Positions 38,497 through 49,779 of a stretch of 64,000 nt of DNA are shown here, in pieces. A program made the position numbers and the translations under genes. The notes under the pieces were generated by a model. The model saw only the letters and a program-made list of their open reading frames with translations. It did not search any database and had not been told where the DNA came from. The stretch spans positions 434,001 to 498,000 of the forward strand of contig JADILM010000002.1 in NCBI GenBank assembly GCA_016617785.1. The letters run 5' to 3'. Position 1 is the stretch's first letter; every line of letters begins with the position of its first letter. The stretch is from Sporobolomyces roseus (Eukaryota; Basidiomycota; Microbotryomycetes; Sporidiobolales; Sporidiobolaceae).

Positions 38497-39523
38497 CTAG
38501 GCAGAGATGAATGTCCCGAAAGACTCGCAATGACCTATTCCTCCGCTCAATTCCCCATCCTCGAAATTCGATAAACCGTGATCCCTTTGACCTTGACGAA
38601 CAAGAGGCTGAACGTATGCGGGGACGCTGCTGCGACGTTGAGAGTATCGTTCGAGGTATAAGAGGAGAGGGGTCAAGTCGAGTAAAGATTTGTTGGATTC
38701 GAAGCTGTCGAGGGGACGGAACGGAGGTTGGAGGGAAGCGATATCTAAATTGGAGAGGGAAGAGGAGTCTGGAGGGCTTGTTGGAGTTGAAGTAGAGATG
38801 GAAGCTGTGGGGGGGAGGTAGAGCTGATAAGGAAGGGCGATGGAGGAATTTCGGGAAGACGGTGCGAGTGAGAGATTAAGCGTAGAGCCGTCCATGGGGA
38901 CGACTGAAGACGCTTGGTCGGTGAAGCGAGAGTGGTTGTTGTCGAGATTGAAAAAGTCGAAGGAATCCGTCGAGGAATTTTCATGGGTTTCGAAAGGCGG
39001 TTTCAGTTCGAGCTCGTGAGGCACAACGATGAGATCTTCTTGTTCCGCTTCGGCGTGGTGTAGATGAGACTGTTTCCGAAAGTGAGTCGTTTTTGATCGA
39101 GTTGAGTTCGCGTGAAGAGAACTCACGTTTGAAGCTGGAGCTTGAATGTGAAGTATTCCTTCTTCTTCCTCCTCTTCTTCCTCTTCTTCGAGCTCGGCAG
39201 GATTCGTATTTCGACAGTTACGAGGCGAGGTCGAAGATGCCGAGACCGAGTGATGCGAAGCACGAGCGAGTCCGAGAAACGAGAGTGGGAAGATTGGGTT
39301 CGAACGAGGAAGATACGAAGGAACTATAGTATTCGATCCTCGTAAGCACTCTAGTCTCAGAGAGAAAGCGAAGGAGATGCTCACCATCATCGCTAGAAAC
39401 GGCGGCTACCAGAAGAGATTCGGGAGATTGAGGAGATTTGTTTACCTCCTTCGAATGCGAATGAAGTGGGTTTGACTTGCGATGAAGCAACTTGTAGATC
39501 CTTTGATTGAAACGATAGGTCAT
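38497..39523 (-). CDS. unrecognised Ser-rich protein, paralog of the gene at 60613-61645
   Basis: Three exons, 39523-39385, 39350-39127 and 39069-38497, give 311 aa. No known domain is seen. The N-terminus MTYRFNQRIYKLLHRKSNPL is basic and helical. It is followed by an acidic run of about ten Glu, then GILHIQAPAS. The middle is Ser/Thr/Pro-rich with FTDQASSVVPMDGSTLNLSL. Near the end is RRSSVPA. Each of these blocks has a counterpart, in the same order, in the protein at 60613-61645, and intron 1 lies at the same place and phase (after Asp-Asp, phase 1). That makes it a real gene and a member of a two-gene family here. The RRxS sites look like possible basophilic kinase targets. The function is unknown. 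Confidence 0.75.
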
Positions 39524-39997
39524 AGCTTTACTCTTGTTGCGTTGTGATAGATGTTCAGAGGGAGCGCAGGAGAGGGGGGAAGATGGATAGATGTGCAGTG
39601 GGGAAAAAATGGGAGAAAAAGAGGGAAAGGAAGTTGGAGACTTGGTTCTCTGTCTTCCACAACTTCGACCCAACTTCCCTCGGTGAAGGCGAGAGCTTAA
39701 AGCGAGTCACTGTACCTGTCAATTGGAGCTCCCACTCGGCCAAACCTGGAGAGAAAGAAAGGTCAACTTTCTTCGCAAGAATTTCTGCACTCTTCCCTGC
39801 TGCAAACGCTAGTGATCAGCTGTGATAGTCAGAGAGAGGGATAGATGAACTCACTAGAAGAGCGAGTCGATGCAGTCAAGTCAACCGAATCCCGCTACTC
39901 TTCGACTCTCGACTCTCGAAGGATCGAGCACAGCTCAAAACGTTCCTCGAGGATAGTCATAACAAGTCACAGCACATACACGTCCGATCTCTACGCA
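39524..39997. other. intergenic region
   Basis: About 474 bases between two minus-strand genes: the promoter of the unknown gene and the 3' UTR of the desaturase. A short plus-strand frame at 39544-39825 is not supported. Confidence 0.45.
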
Positions 39998-42079
39998 CTA
40001 GTGATGATCTAGCTCTCCTTTCGCCTCCTTCTCAGCGACCTTACACAGTAACCTAGCTTGATCTGCGACATCCTTCAAAACTCCCAACACACTCTTGTTC
40101 CCTTCAACGAACGTCATCTTCTTGTAATTCAACCCCTCGTTCTCTCCCAACTTGATCCCATTCCAGTACTTCCTCCCATCCTCTCCTTCCGTAATCTGAG
40201 CGTTTTCTTCATTCACCCATTTCTCGACCTCCTTTGCTACTTCTCGGAAACGGAATCGGGGAATACGAGGGAGGAGGTGATGAGGTGTTTGGAAGTTGAG
40301 GCCACCATGGAGGAAGTCGAGGTACGAGGGACAAGAGATATCCATTGTCGTTCGAAGTTGGCGGTGAGGGTGTGATTCGAGCAGTTCGGCGGAAGACAAG
40401 GGAATGGGCAGGGAAGAGGGAGAGTTCGAAGGTGGAATGATCGAGATTGGTTGAGAGAAATGGGAGAGAACGATCTAGTCCAAATGAGAAAACGGAGAAT
40501 CAGTCCCGAATTAGGAATTCTGCAAAGAAGAGAGGAAGAGCTCACTTGAACGTGAAGAGGACTCGTCACGGCGAAACTGACGAGGAGGTACAGGAACCTA
40601 TGAGGGACCGTATCGATAGCGAGTAACACCTTGCTGAACCAGAACCAAAAAGCAGAGATTCCGACGAGTTCCATAATTCGGAGTTTGAAGAGAGGCGATT
40701 TGCGTGCGGGCCAATTGGTGAGGACGAAAGTGTAGGATAGTGCGAAGAGGTTGAAGCGAGCGAAACACATGACGATATAATAAAGGCGGTGTCTGGAGAA
40801 AGAGGATCAGGATTAGTCGAAGAGAGCGAAAAGAAGAGAGTAAAGAAAACTGACTGATAGGGTAAGACGTATTTTGCGAATCCGTCGAGTGCCATGATAC
40901 GATTGTAGTAGGTTGAGCGTAAGGAAGCGAAGAATTTGTCGGAGATTGCGAAGAAAGGGAGATGCTGAATATCGGGATCGTGTTCAGGTGAATTCGTGAC
41001 GACTGTAAGAAGACCCGGTGAGTACTCATCGTTGGGCAGTGTAGATCAGAGTCTGGCTTACGATGATGAACGTTGTGATTATCACACCACCAACCGATAC
41101 TCAATCCACCCATGAAATCGGCAATCGCGACTCCCCACAATCGATCAGCCCACCAACCCCCCGTCAATTCTGAATGACCCGTATCGTGCGCTACGAAGGT
41201 GATCTGATGCCAGAACGCTCCGAGGCAGACAGCGGCGATGATGTAGTCGAAAGAAGTTTGAGCGCGCATGTAGGTGTAAACTGAGAGGGAAAGGAGGGTT
41301 GCGTAGATGGCGAGAGATGGACCGTAGCCCGAGATGAGAGAGGGTGTAGTGTCGAGACCGAGGGAATGAATGCGAGCGTGTAGTCGTCGGTGAGAACGTC
41401 GTAGGTGAGCTTGATAAGCTGGAGTCAAAGGAAGGGAAGAGTAATCGGATTTTGCGAGAGGAGGGTCGACGAGATCGGGAGTGAGATGAGGAGCAGGAGT
41501 CGAGGTTTTGGTCTTGGTTGAACGAGAAGAAGATCGTTTCTCGTCTTCTTCACTTGAGGATTCCATCAATTCATCCTCTGAACTTGACGGTTCGGACACC
41601 GTAATCTTCGGTACTGGAATCGGCCACATTCCTAATTGAATAGGAGGAGTCATATCCCTCCAACCTTCACCCGTTTCACTCTCATCGACCTCGACTTTTC
41701 CAACCACCCATCTCCCCATTCTCTCTTTCACCGTTCTTCCCGTATGATAAGCCTCAATCTCACATCCTGCATCCCTTCCAACGTAATGTAACAATGCGTG
41801 ATCTCCTCCCGGGTGTAATTTGAGCCAGTTGTGAGGAACTCGATAAACGAGAGGTGAATGTAAAATCAATAATTCTCCTCGACAGATTCTCGACGAAATC
41901 TGTTCGCGTGATAGGATGGGTAGTTTGTCGAAGTTTGCTGGCAAGGGTACGCCGGGACAAGGGAGGAGGGAAGAATCGCGGGAAGAGAGTGCCGAATCAG
42001 ATTCTACTTTAGAAGTCGAGGGAGAGGTGGCGATGGCGTCTTTTGGGATGAATGCCGCTTTATTATCGACTGTGGCCAT
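39998..42079 (-). CDS. cytochrome b5-fused sphingolipid delta-8 desaturase
   Basis: ATG at 42079 (MATVDNKAAFIPKDAI), stop 39998-40000, about four exons. The N-terminal cytochrome b5 domain carries LKLHPGGDHALLHYVGRDAG (haem-binding HPGG). A long acidic/Ser-rich linker follows (DELMESSSEEDEKRSSSRST). The desaturase domain has the three histidine boxes: HDTGH, HNVHH and QTPHH (in NFQTPHHLLPRIPR), with membrane helices between. A b5 fusion with a Q-x-x-H-H third box is typical of front-end desaturases. The fungal member with this order is the sphingolipid delta-8 desaturase, which makes the 4,8-sphingadienine of fungal glucosylceramide in the ER. Fatty-acid front-end desaturases are the other option. 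It is divergent from RPL24. Confidence 0.9.
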
Positions 42080-42940
42080 CTTTACTTGACTGTGAGAGTG
42101 GGATCTTGAATCGTTGAACGTGTCTTGGGGAGTGAGGGTCTGGGGAGCGTTTCGTGAATGAGTGATGAAGTCGGAGCCAGCCGAGGGAGATGTTGAGCGT
42201 GTGAAGCTGTGAACTGTCGAGTAAGGAGGGAAGATGTGGAAGAGTGAGACGAAGCAGGCAGGACACGAGTGGAGGGAGAAATACTGGGCTCAGGGGATGC
42301 AACTGTGGACGACACCAGAGTTTGCGATTTTGTATTGGAGCAAAAGTAAGGAGCCGGTTGTAAGCCCTCGAGCACCAGCAAACTCACTTTTTTCGAGTCG
42401 TGTTAGTCACCGATCATCAAGGTTAGTCAACAGCACCAAGACACAGTATATTCAGCTACCTTCAAGAATCAGACCAGCACTCGAACGGAGTCTCTAGGTG
42501 GACAATGGATGGAGTTATGAAAGTTACAAAGTCGAGCGGGTTCACTACAAAAGAGGGACGACGATCCACGATTACTGCTACCCAGCTCACAGTGATGGGC
42601 ATGACTGTACTCTAGGGTACAAGATTAGCCAGATGCACTCATATATCACTTGACCGATCTCAAATCGAGACGGTTCTGACCTTTTTTCCGCTCGACTTGT
42701 GAATGGATTTATTGAATGGTTGGAATGGTTTGGGAGGCATAGGAGATCATACTGGAGGTAGCTGGGCATCAAGGGAACCTCTGCATGATCAAATAGAGCG
42801 GAATTGCTGACATTTTTTCGTTGCTGTCGTTCCCTTTCAATTTCAACCCACTTCATCTCGCTTTCATCCGACTCTCGCTTCATCCAAAACACCCTCATCG
42901 CCTACAACGTATAATTCGAAGATATAGACTTCCGCCAACC
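42080..42940. other. divergent promoter region, desaturase / RPL24
   Basis: About 861 bases between two starts. It should hold two promoters and leaders, and possibly a 5' UTR intron of RPL24. No supported gene; short frames on both strands lack resemblance. Confidence 0.5.
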
Positions 42941-43716
42941 ATGAAGGTCGAATACTGCAACTTCTCGGGCTACAAGATCTACCCTGGAAAGGTTAGCCCT
43001 ATTCTCTGCTTTCCATATGGATGAGCTGTCACTGATCATGCATTTGAGAATATACAGGGAAAGCTTTACGTCCGATCTGACTCGAAGATCTTCCGGTTCG
43101 ACTAGATTCTTTCGCTCCTCAACCTCGAAGAAGTGAACTGACTGAACCTCGTTCTCCACTATCCTCAACCTGAATCCTCCTTATTACCGCACTATATTTC
43201 ACCTTACCCCTTCCCTCGACCATATCTCTTCATCACAATTCTTGACCCTTTTACGATTCTCCACCAACTTCCGATTCGTTTCCACTTTTACCCCTTCTCC
43301 CCGTCCTTCCCATCGATGCCGTCGACCTACAACCACCTATTCAACATATCTACAGCTTCGTCACCTCGAAGGAGGAGTCTCTCTTCCTCCAACGCAAGAA
43401 CCCTCGTAAGATCGCGTGGACCACCGTCTACCGCCGAGTCAACAAGAAGGGTGTCACCGAGGAGGTCGCCAAGAAGCGTTCGCGCAAGAACGTCAAGGCT
43501 CAACGTGGTATCGTCGGTGCCGACTTGTCTTCCATCTTGGCCAAGCGAAACCAAAAACCCGAAGTTCGTCAAGCCCAACGTGACGCCGCTCTCACCGCTG
43601 GAAAGGACAAGAAGAAGGAGAAGAAGGTCGCATCCAAGACTACTAAGAACTCGGCTGGTATCCCCAAGGTTCAAGCTCCCCGTCAAAAGGGTGGAAAGGC
43701 TGCTGGAGGTCGTTAA
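42941..43716 (+). CDS. RPL24: 60S ribosomal protein L24 (eL24)
   Basis: Three exons, 42941-42991, 43058-43095 and 43356-43716, give 149 aa. The protein starts MKVEYCNFSGYKIYPGKG. It continues KLYVRSDSKIFRF, the QRKNPRKIAWTTVYRR block, KKGVTEEVAKKRSRKNVKAQ, and LAKRNQKPEVRQAQRDAAL. This is eL24 throughout; the first 60 residues form the zinc-ribbon-like core on the large subunit. The second intron (43096-43355, GTTCGA...CAG, 260 nt) is long for this window, and the RF codons are split across it. The C-terminal tail is Lys/Ala/Gly-rich as usual. Confidence 0.97.
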
Positions 43717-44195
43717 ATTCATTTCTCAACCTTTAGTTTGATCTCACTTTGTTCTCTCTATTTTGAAAACCCCTCCTTTGATGTTACTTTTCTCCTTTGT
43801 GCGTGTCGCGAGAAGTCGAGTGGATTCCGGAGGGTTGTGTAACGCTGCTTTCATTCCGGTTGGCGGATTACGATTTGATTTCTGTACAAAGCTTTCCTGT
43901 TCCGCTTCTCGATTACATCTTCTCTATCGAGTTCGCTGCCTCTGTCTCTCGCTCGGAGTCGTTGTGCTTCTGATGAGCTAACTTCGATTCGATTCGAGGA
44001 AGAAGTGAACGACAAAGTGGGTTGCAAAATGCGAATTTCTACGATAAAAAGTTAACTCGTCAAGTATCTACTCGCTCTTGATCTCATGTATAACCAAGTT
44101 CTCCGTACTGGCTCCTTCCCAACCTCTATTGCCCGATGTCGTAAACATCCAGTTCGTCAATGGATCAATATCTGTGCAAAGGGCTCTTCGAAAAA
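43717..44195. other. convergent intergenic region, RPL24 / SPT8
   Basis: About 479 bases holding two 3' UTRs. Nothing else was recognised. Confidence 0.45.
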
Positions 44196-46188
44196 TCAGT
44201 ACTTTGCGAGAATAGATTCACTTCGAAAAGAGGGCAACGCACGAATAGCTGAAACAGTCCCACCATAATGACCCCCTACGACTTCTACACCCTTTCCACC
44301 CCACCCTCTTCCTTTCCTCTCCATTTCAGAAGAGGAGACAGGTTGAGCTTTCTCCAAATCCCATAACCTGACACAATCCCAACTCGCCGTCAAGACGTGT
44401 TTACCATTAGGCATCGCTTTGATTTGAGTCATTGGACCGGTCGAGTTGGGTAGAGAGTAAGTTGCGATAGGGGAAGAGGTGCGAAGATCGTAAGTTGAGA
44501 AAGAGGATGAATGGCGTGAAACATGAATCTGATCTCCTGATGGTGACCAACATGCCTATTGATTGCAATCGAAACCACTCATCGTCAGTGAGCTACTCGA
44601 GGAACCCAGGCGAGTAAGAGAAGACAAGCAGAAAGAAGAGAAAAAACTAACCGAAGTAGTCCAACGATCTTTCCCTCTCAATTTCCCTTCCTTCCCCGTT
44701 CCCATCCCCTTCGGCAATCCAAACTCCTCAAACTTCCTCACTACCCCTTTCTCTTCCCCCGCGATTCGTTTATCCCAAACCAACACCAACCCATCCAAAC
44801 TCGTACTCAAAAAGCAATCCCTCGAAACTTCTCCCAACCCTTCTGCTCCTACCAAAGGTACCGAGTTCGCTGGATCCACAATTGAGGGATTCGTCGAGGA
44901 GGGTAGTAGCGTATCATCAATTTCTCCATCCGCGTCTGCATCCAACTCCATTTCCCCATCCGCGTCCAGATCGCTACCTCCTCCATTCGGGTTCACACCA
45001 TTCGAGGAGTTGATATTCGAAGGTACGAGGGTTTTAGCGATTCCAGAATTGGAGCTTGAGGAAGTCGAGGAGAGGGGTGAGTCACCTGCTAAAGGGTCGA
45101 GAGGTGCGGGAGGTGAAGGAGGGGTAAGGGGACGATAAGTGATTGAAGAGATTTGACGAGATGGACCGTGAGAGAGAAAGGAACGTTTGATTTGACCAGT
45201 GTTTAAATCCCAATCCTGTCAAAATGATATCCTTTCATCAGCTCACTCAACTTACGAGCTGATTAAGAGGGAAAGGATGGAACTGACAAATATTCGACCG
45301 TCCCAACCACCAGAAAGGAAACTCGTTTCTGATGAATCTAGCGTTAGGACTGAAACTGGTGATTTTGAGGAATGACCGCTAGACGTGATTGAGGAAGAGG
45401 AGGAGGGAGGGATCGAAGGGAAGACATGTCGGATTTGTCCTTCGTCTTGTCGAATCGTGAAGAGGTTTATCGAACCTTTCTAGCCGAACGAAAGGAAAGA
45501 AAGTGAAAATGAGCAAATCTCGTTTTCCGCAAAGATGAGTTTAGTTTGAACTCACTGAAGTTCCACTCAATCCCCATAACTCTTGCGAATGTATTGCCAA
45601 ACTATACACGCTACTCTGACTGTGTATCGCAGAGTTCTTTGTACCCCACCTCTGTTTCTTCTCTTTCTCTTCCTTCCCTTCCTTCCCTTCCTTCCCTTCC
45701 TTCCCTCCTCCTCCCCCTTCAAGTAAATCATTCGTCCATTCCCCGATTTCCTCATTCTCCCAATACCCACTCAACACGGGAGTTCTGAGATCAGTTCCAG
45801 GAGGTTTCTCGTGTCCACCTTGTTTCATGGTCAAGTTTGTGATTGAAGGATTATCGATCCCGTTGCCATTCAATGTGGGATGGAGTGCGTATCGACGAAT
45901 GAAACCATCTGATGTACCGCAATAGAGGTGGGTGCAACAGGGAGTTGTAGAGAAGGAGTGAATTTGAGAAGAGGTGGGGATGGTAAAGAGGGAGGAGAAG
46001 GAATAGGAACAAGTTGACTGAGATTGATTAGTTGGAGTGTAGTGAAGTTGCCGCTCCTTTATTCGAGAAGAGTAGTCCATGTTGCGAGGAGTGGAAGCGA
46101 ATGAATGGGTTGAATACAAGCAGTGTTTTGGGTGAGAGCGAGTTTTGAGGAGGAAGTGATTCAAGTGAGTGATTTGGGTTTCCTTCAC
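44196..46188 (-). CDS. SPT8: SAGA complex subunit Spt8 (WD40)
   Basis: A WD40 protein of about five exons. Signs are HLYCGTSDGFIRRYALHP, SGYWENEE, SSVYSLAIHSQELWGLSGT, the GSINLFTIRQDEGQIRHVF segment, SFLSGGWDGRIF, DWDLNTGQI, the STSLDGLVLVWDKR segment, ACWSPSGDQIHVSR and MPNGKHVLTASWDCVRLWDL. The SYWENEE-type segment followed by YSLAVHSQxLWxLSG is characteristic of Spt8. It sits in the TBP-binding part of SAGA and helps place TBP at promoters. The longest frame starts at 46188; the ATG at 46080 (MDYSSRIKERQL) is an equally good start. Two low-complexity insertions stand out: a (Lys-Glu-Gly)n stretch coded by a 9-bp repeat at about 45669-45709, and an Asp/Ala-rich stretch near 44925-44975 (DADGEMELDADADGE). 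Confidence 0.9.
45669..45709. repeat. 9-bp minisatellite inside SPT8
   Basis: The unit CTTCCCTTC recurs about four times in a row on the plus strand and codes Lys-Glu-Gly repeats in Spt8 on the minus strand, in frame. Copy number is a likely site of strain variation. Confidence 0.75.
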
Positions 46189-46543
46189 CGAATACCACTT
46201 CTGTCAACCCGTAAGTTACTAGACATAACACCAGTCGATTCTATGGACCATCAAGCACCCGTTCAGCACCTCTCCTCGACTCTCCAAGCCAAATGAGACT
46301 CTCAAATCGACTTGATCAAAAACTTTACAACTCGTCAATCACAACTCGGGACAGCCTCGGGACTGGAATGGAAGGGCTCAAGATGTGTAAACAGGGTGAA
46401 AGAAGGCAGTGAGCGTATCGGCAAGGTTTAGGAAGAGATGGAATTGCTGCAGGGATTGGCTCACTTAGCACCTCGAATTCACTCCATCTTTTCTAATCAG
46501 TCTAAACTGACTCGTTTACCCGTTCAATCACAGGCAATACATC
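46189..46543. promoter_or_regulatory. divergent promoter region, SPT8 / RPS21
   Basis: About 355 bases between the SPT8 and RPS21 starts. No specific element was recognised. Confidence 0.4.
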
Positions 46544-46978
46544 ATGCAAAACGATCAAGCAAGTCTCCCTTCTCTCCCCGAGTCTCCTTTGCCTTCATTG
46601 AGCCCGGACGACTCTTCTCTTCTCTCACTTTCGCAAGCTAACCTTTCTGTCAAATTTAGGGACAAGTTGTCGACCTTTACGTCCCCCGCAAGTGCTCTGC
46701 CACCAACCGATTGATCATCGCCAAGGATCACGCTTCGGTTCAAATCAACGTTGCCGAAGTCGACGAGGAGGGCAAGATGACTGGTTCCAACGTCACCTAC
46801 GCTTTCTGCGGTACTCTTCGTGAGAAGGGTGATTCCGATGATTCCCTCAACAGGTAAAGCATCTTTTAACCTCCCCTTTCTTCATCCCCGTTCAAACCAA
46901 AAACTGACTTTTGAGATAAATTCCAGGCTCGCTACTGGTGATGGTCTCCTCAAGAACACCTGGTCTTACGCCCAATAA
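46544..46978 (+). CDS. RPS21: 40S ribosomal protein S21 (eS21)
   Basis: Three exons, 46544-46558, 46660-46853 and 46927-46978, give 86 aa. It starts [19 protein letters not shown], continues [20 protein letters not shown] and [15 protein letters not shown], and ends TWSYAQ; this is eS21 end to end. Intron 1 must start with GC: the exon reads ATG CAA AAC GAT CAA and the next bases are GCAAGT. A CTAAC branch-like site is at 46638-46642 and a TAG acceptor at 46657-46659. Only this GC-AG splice gives the conserved MxND-x-GQ start. Confidence 0.96.
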
Positions 46979-47446
46979 GCGTATCGCCTCACGTCCTTCC
47001 CCCCATTGCACTTTCTCCCCCCCTCTCTCTCTCCCTCCCTCCTCTCTCAGCACGAAACCGCAAATGTATCGACTCTTTCGACAAAAAACCAAACAAGAGA
47101 AGAATGTCCTAGTTTTTTAATCTACTATAATCGTATCCTAATCACCCATGACGACTTTCTTCTTAGCTGATGAAGGTAAGACGGTGGTATAACGGACGTA
47201 TGTGATTCAGCGCATTCTATCATACCCTCTCTCTTATTTTCCTGTTTTTTGTTTCGGAGATCCTTTTCACTTTGTGTGTGCTTTTTCGTGGGACGGTTTG
47301 GACCTTGATAATAAAACTTGGTGTCTTTGCGGGTACCTTTCAAAAACTGGTCTTAGGTTGCCAACGAGCGAGAAGAGAGAATTCACTTTTTGCGAAAGAA
47401 CTTCTCTTTGCTCTCAAACAACTTGTCATTCTCCAAATGGCTTGAG
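46979..47446. other. intergenic region, RPS21 3' side and ATG22 5' side
   Basis: About 468 bases. An AATAAA word at 47310-47315 could serve RPS21 polyadenylation, although it is 330 bases downstream of the stop. C-rich and CT-rich runs lie at 47000-47050. No gene. Confidence 0.45.
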
Positions 47447-49710
47447 ATGATTACTTCACGCTCTCATACTCCGACTCTAATGCAACAGATTCCCGAGCAT
47501 TCCCCTCTCCTTCCTCCTGCCTCTCCTTCTTCCTCTTTCTTTCCCCCACATACCTCTACCTCCGCTCCCTCTCCCTTCCATTCACTGCTCAAGGGTTTCT
47601 ACACCTACTCTATAGCATCAGAGGTACGCTCGCTTTACCCTTTCCTCAAGTAAGAAGCGCTGATTCTGTTTCGAGAGAGAAACGCGAGTAACAGATCTGG
47701 ATTATAGCAGCTGGAACACTCTTCCTACCAGTAGTGATAGAGACTTATGCTAGGAGTAATGGAAAGCTCGCTCCGGATTATCAGGAGAATTGTCCAGCTT
47801 CTGGAGAAGGGGAAGGGGAGGAAATCGTCAGGAGGTGTGCGGTCAGAATGTTGGGAATATGGTTGGATACTGGTCAGTCCTTCTATCACCTCCTTAGCTA
47901 GAATAGAAAGGAATACGAGCTGAAACGGTAGAATTGGGGACGACAGCTTCATTTTCATTAATCGTTTATTCTGCATCAGTCGCCGTACAAGCTCTCACAG
48001 TCATTTCTATAGGATCCCTCGCGAATGATCGTCAGTACTCCCCTTCTCTCATTGACAGCCGTTTCCCATCGAGCTGAACCGGTGGAAGATGATGGCAGCT
48101 CTCCTACGATATCGATTCTTGACTTCATTCGCAACTCTCGGTTCATTAGCGAGTATCCTGTTCTACTTCTTACCGTCGACATCGATCATCTGGCCAGTAT
48201 GTACCCTGTTTGCGCTCGTCGCAAACGTGAGTTTTGGAGCGGGAGGAGTTTGTTTAAATTCATTTCGTACGTTGTCATTTCGCTCTCTAGCTTCAATTCA
48301 CTTCACACTCAAGCTGACAGTAATCTTGTACGATCTACAGTACCTTCATTAGCTCGTCTATCACCCGCCGTCTCAGCCTCTTTCGAATCCCTACAAGTCT
48401 CCCTCAAATCTCCCTCCTCCCCTTCAGAGTCTTCAGATTCTCATAATCTCCTCCTTCGCTACACGCAACTGAGATCTCAAGAGACCTCTCGGATCTCGAG
48501 TAAAGCAATCGCGATGGGTTATGCAGCGGGGATTGGAGTGTTGATTGGTCTGTTACCGATTGTTAGGTGGTTGAGCGCGAGAGAGGGGGACGAGACTTGG
48601 CCCTTGAGAGTTGCGATCGCTGTTAGTGGTGCCCTATGGCTGATAGGGACTGTTGGTGAGCTCTTCTTAATCGACGAAATCGGTTCATGAGAAACTGATT
48701 CGTTATCGGAAAGTCCACAGTCGCAGCTAGATACCTCAGGCCAAATCCCTCTATGGCAAGCCAAACTCACACAGCTCCGATACCAGGCAAGGTGACGCTG
48801 TGGGAATCGATCAAATCTAGTTGGAGGGGTTTAGGAAGACAACTTCGAGAATGGCGAAGACTACCGAACACTTTCCGATTCCTCGCAGCTTGGTTTCTGC
48901 TCAGCGACAGTACGTTTGACTCTTCTCTCTCGCTAGTCGCTTGCAAAGCAATCACTGAGAGCGCGAGAATCGAAGTGTAGGTTTCGCAACCCTCACATCA
49001 ACGGCAATGCTCTTCGCTAAGACCACTCTGAACCTTCCCGTGTCCTCCCTCATCCTCGTCGCGATCCTCACACCCCTCTCCGGCATTCTCGGAGCTCTCC
49101 TCTTCCCCTACCTCCAACACTCCCTCCCTCGTTCACCCTCAAACCACCGAATCCTCCTCTTACTCGTCCTCCTATCCTCCACAATCCCTCTCTGGGGCTT
49201 ACTCTCCCTCAAGAATCAAACCGAATTGTATTTGTTGAGCGTATGGTTCGGTATGCTGTATGGAAGTTTTCAAAGTTATTCGAGAAGTTGTTTTAGTGAG
49301 TTGATCCCAGGGGGTCAGAGTGCTAGTTGGTTCGGATTGTATTCGATCACGGATAAATCTAGTAGTTTTTTGGGTCCTTTACTCGTTAGCTTGATTACGA
49401 ACTTTACTGGAGAAGTAAGCAAACTCTCTCTCTCTCTCTCTCTCTCTTGCGTGGAGTGATTGACTGAGCTTTGATTTGAACGATGTGTCCTCAGATTCGA
49501 CATGGATTCTGGTTGATCTTGGGGTTCTTTTTGTTGAGTTTACCGATTCTGAGAGGAGTAGATATGGAGAAAGGATCGAAGGATGCAGATTCGTTCGAGA
49601 GGGAATTGGAGCGAGAAGGGAGGGTCGACATCGAGGGCGACTTGCACGGCTACTCTCCAGTTAGAGCGAGCGACGAGGAGGTTGTAGAGCCACTAAGAGT
49701 GCAAGAATAG
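47447..49710 (+). CDS. ATG22: Atg22-like vacuolar amino-acid effluxer (MFS)
   Basis: ATG at 47447 (MITSRSHTPTLMQQIPEHSP), stop 49708-49710, several short introns. After a Pro/Ser-rich cytosolic N-terminus the first helix region reads GFYTYSIASEIWIIAAGTLFL followed by PVVIETYAR. This is the Atg22 signature (GFYxYxFASE...LFLP...E.AR). Further helices follow, with FLTSFATLGSLASILFYFLP in the middle and WFGMLYGSFQSYSRSCFSELI near the C-terminus. That last segment resembles the YGxxQSYxRxxFSELxP motif of the family. The tail is charged. Atg22 sits in the vacuole membrane and releases amino acids from autophagic breakdown. The intron just before the last exon begins with a long CT repeat at about 49425-49446. 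The family call is firm; the substrate is inferred. Confidence 0.88.
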
Positions 49711-49779
49711 ATCGTTATTTCTCTCTGCAAAAGTTGAAGAGAGATAGATACTGCGATTTACTTTCTTTCGATTTTGCTT

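Noticed and set aside
43096..43355. Possible intronic snoRNA in the long RPL24 intron
   Set aside because: Ribosomal protein introns often host snoRNAs, but I found no C box (RTGATGA) with a paired D box and no clear H/ACA hairpins.
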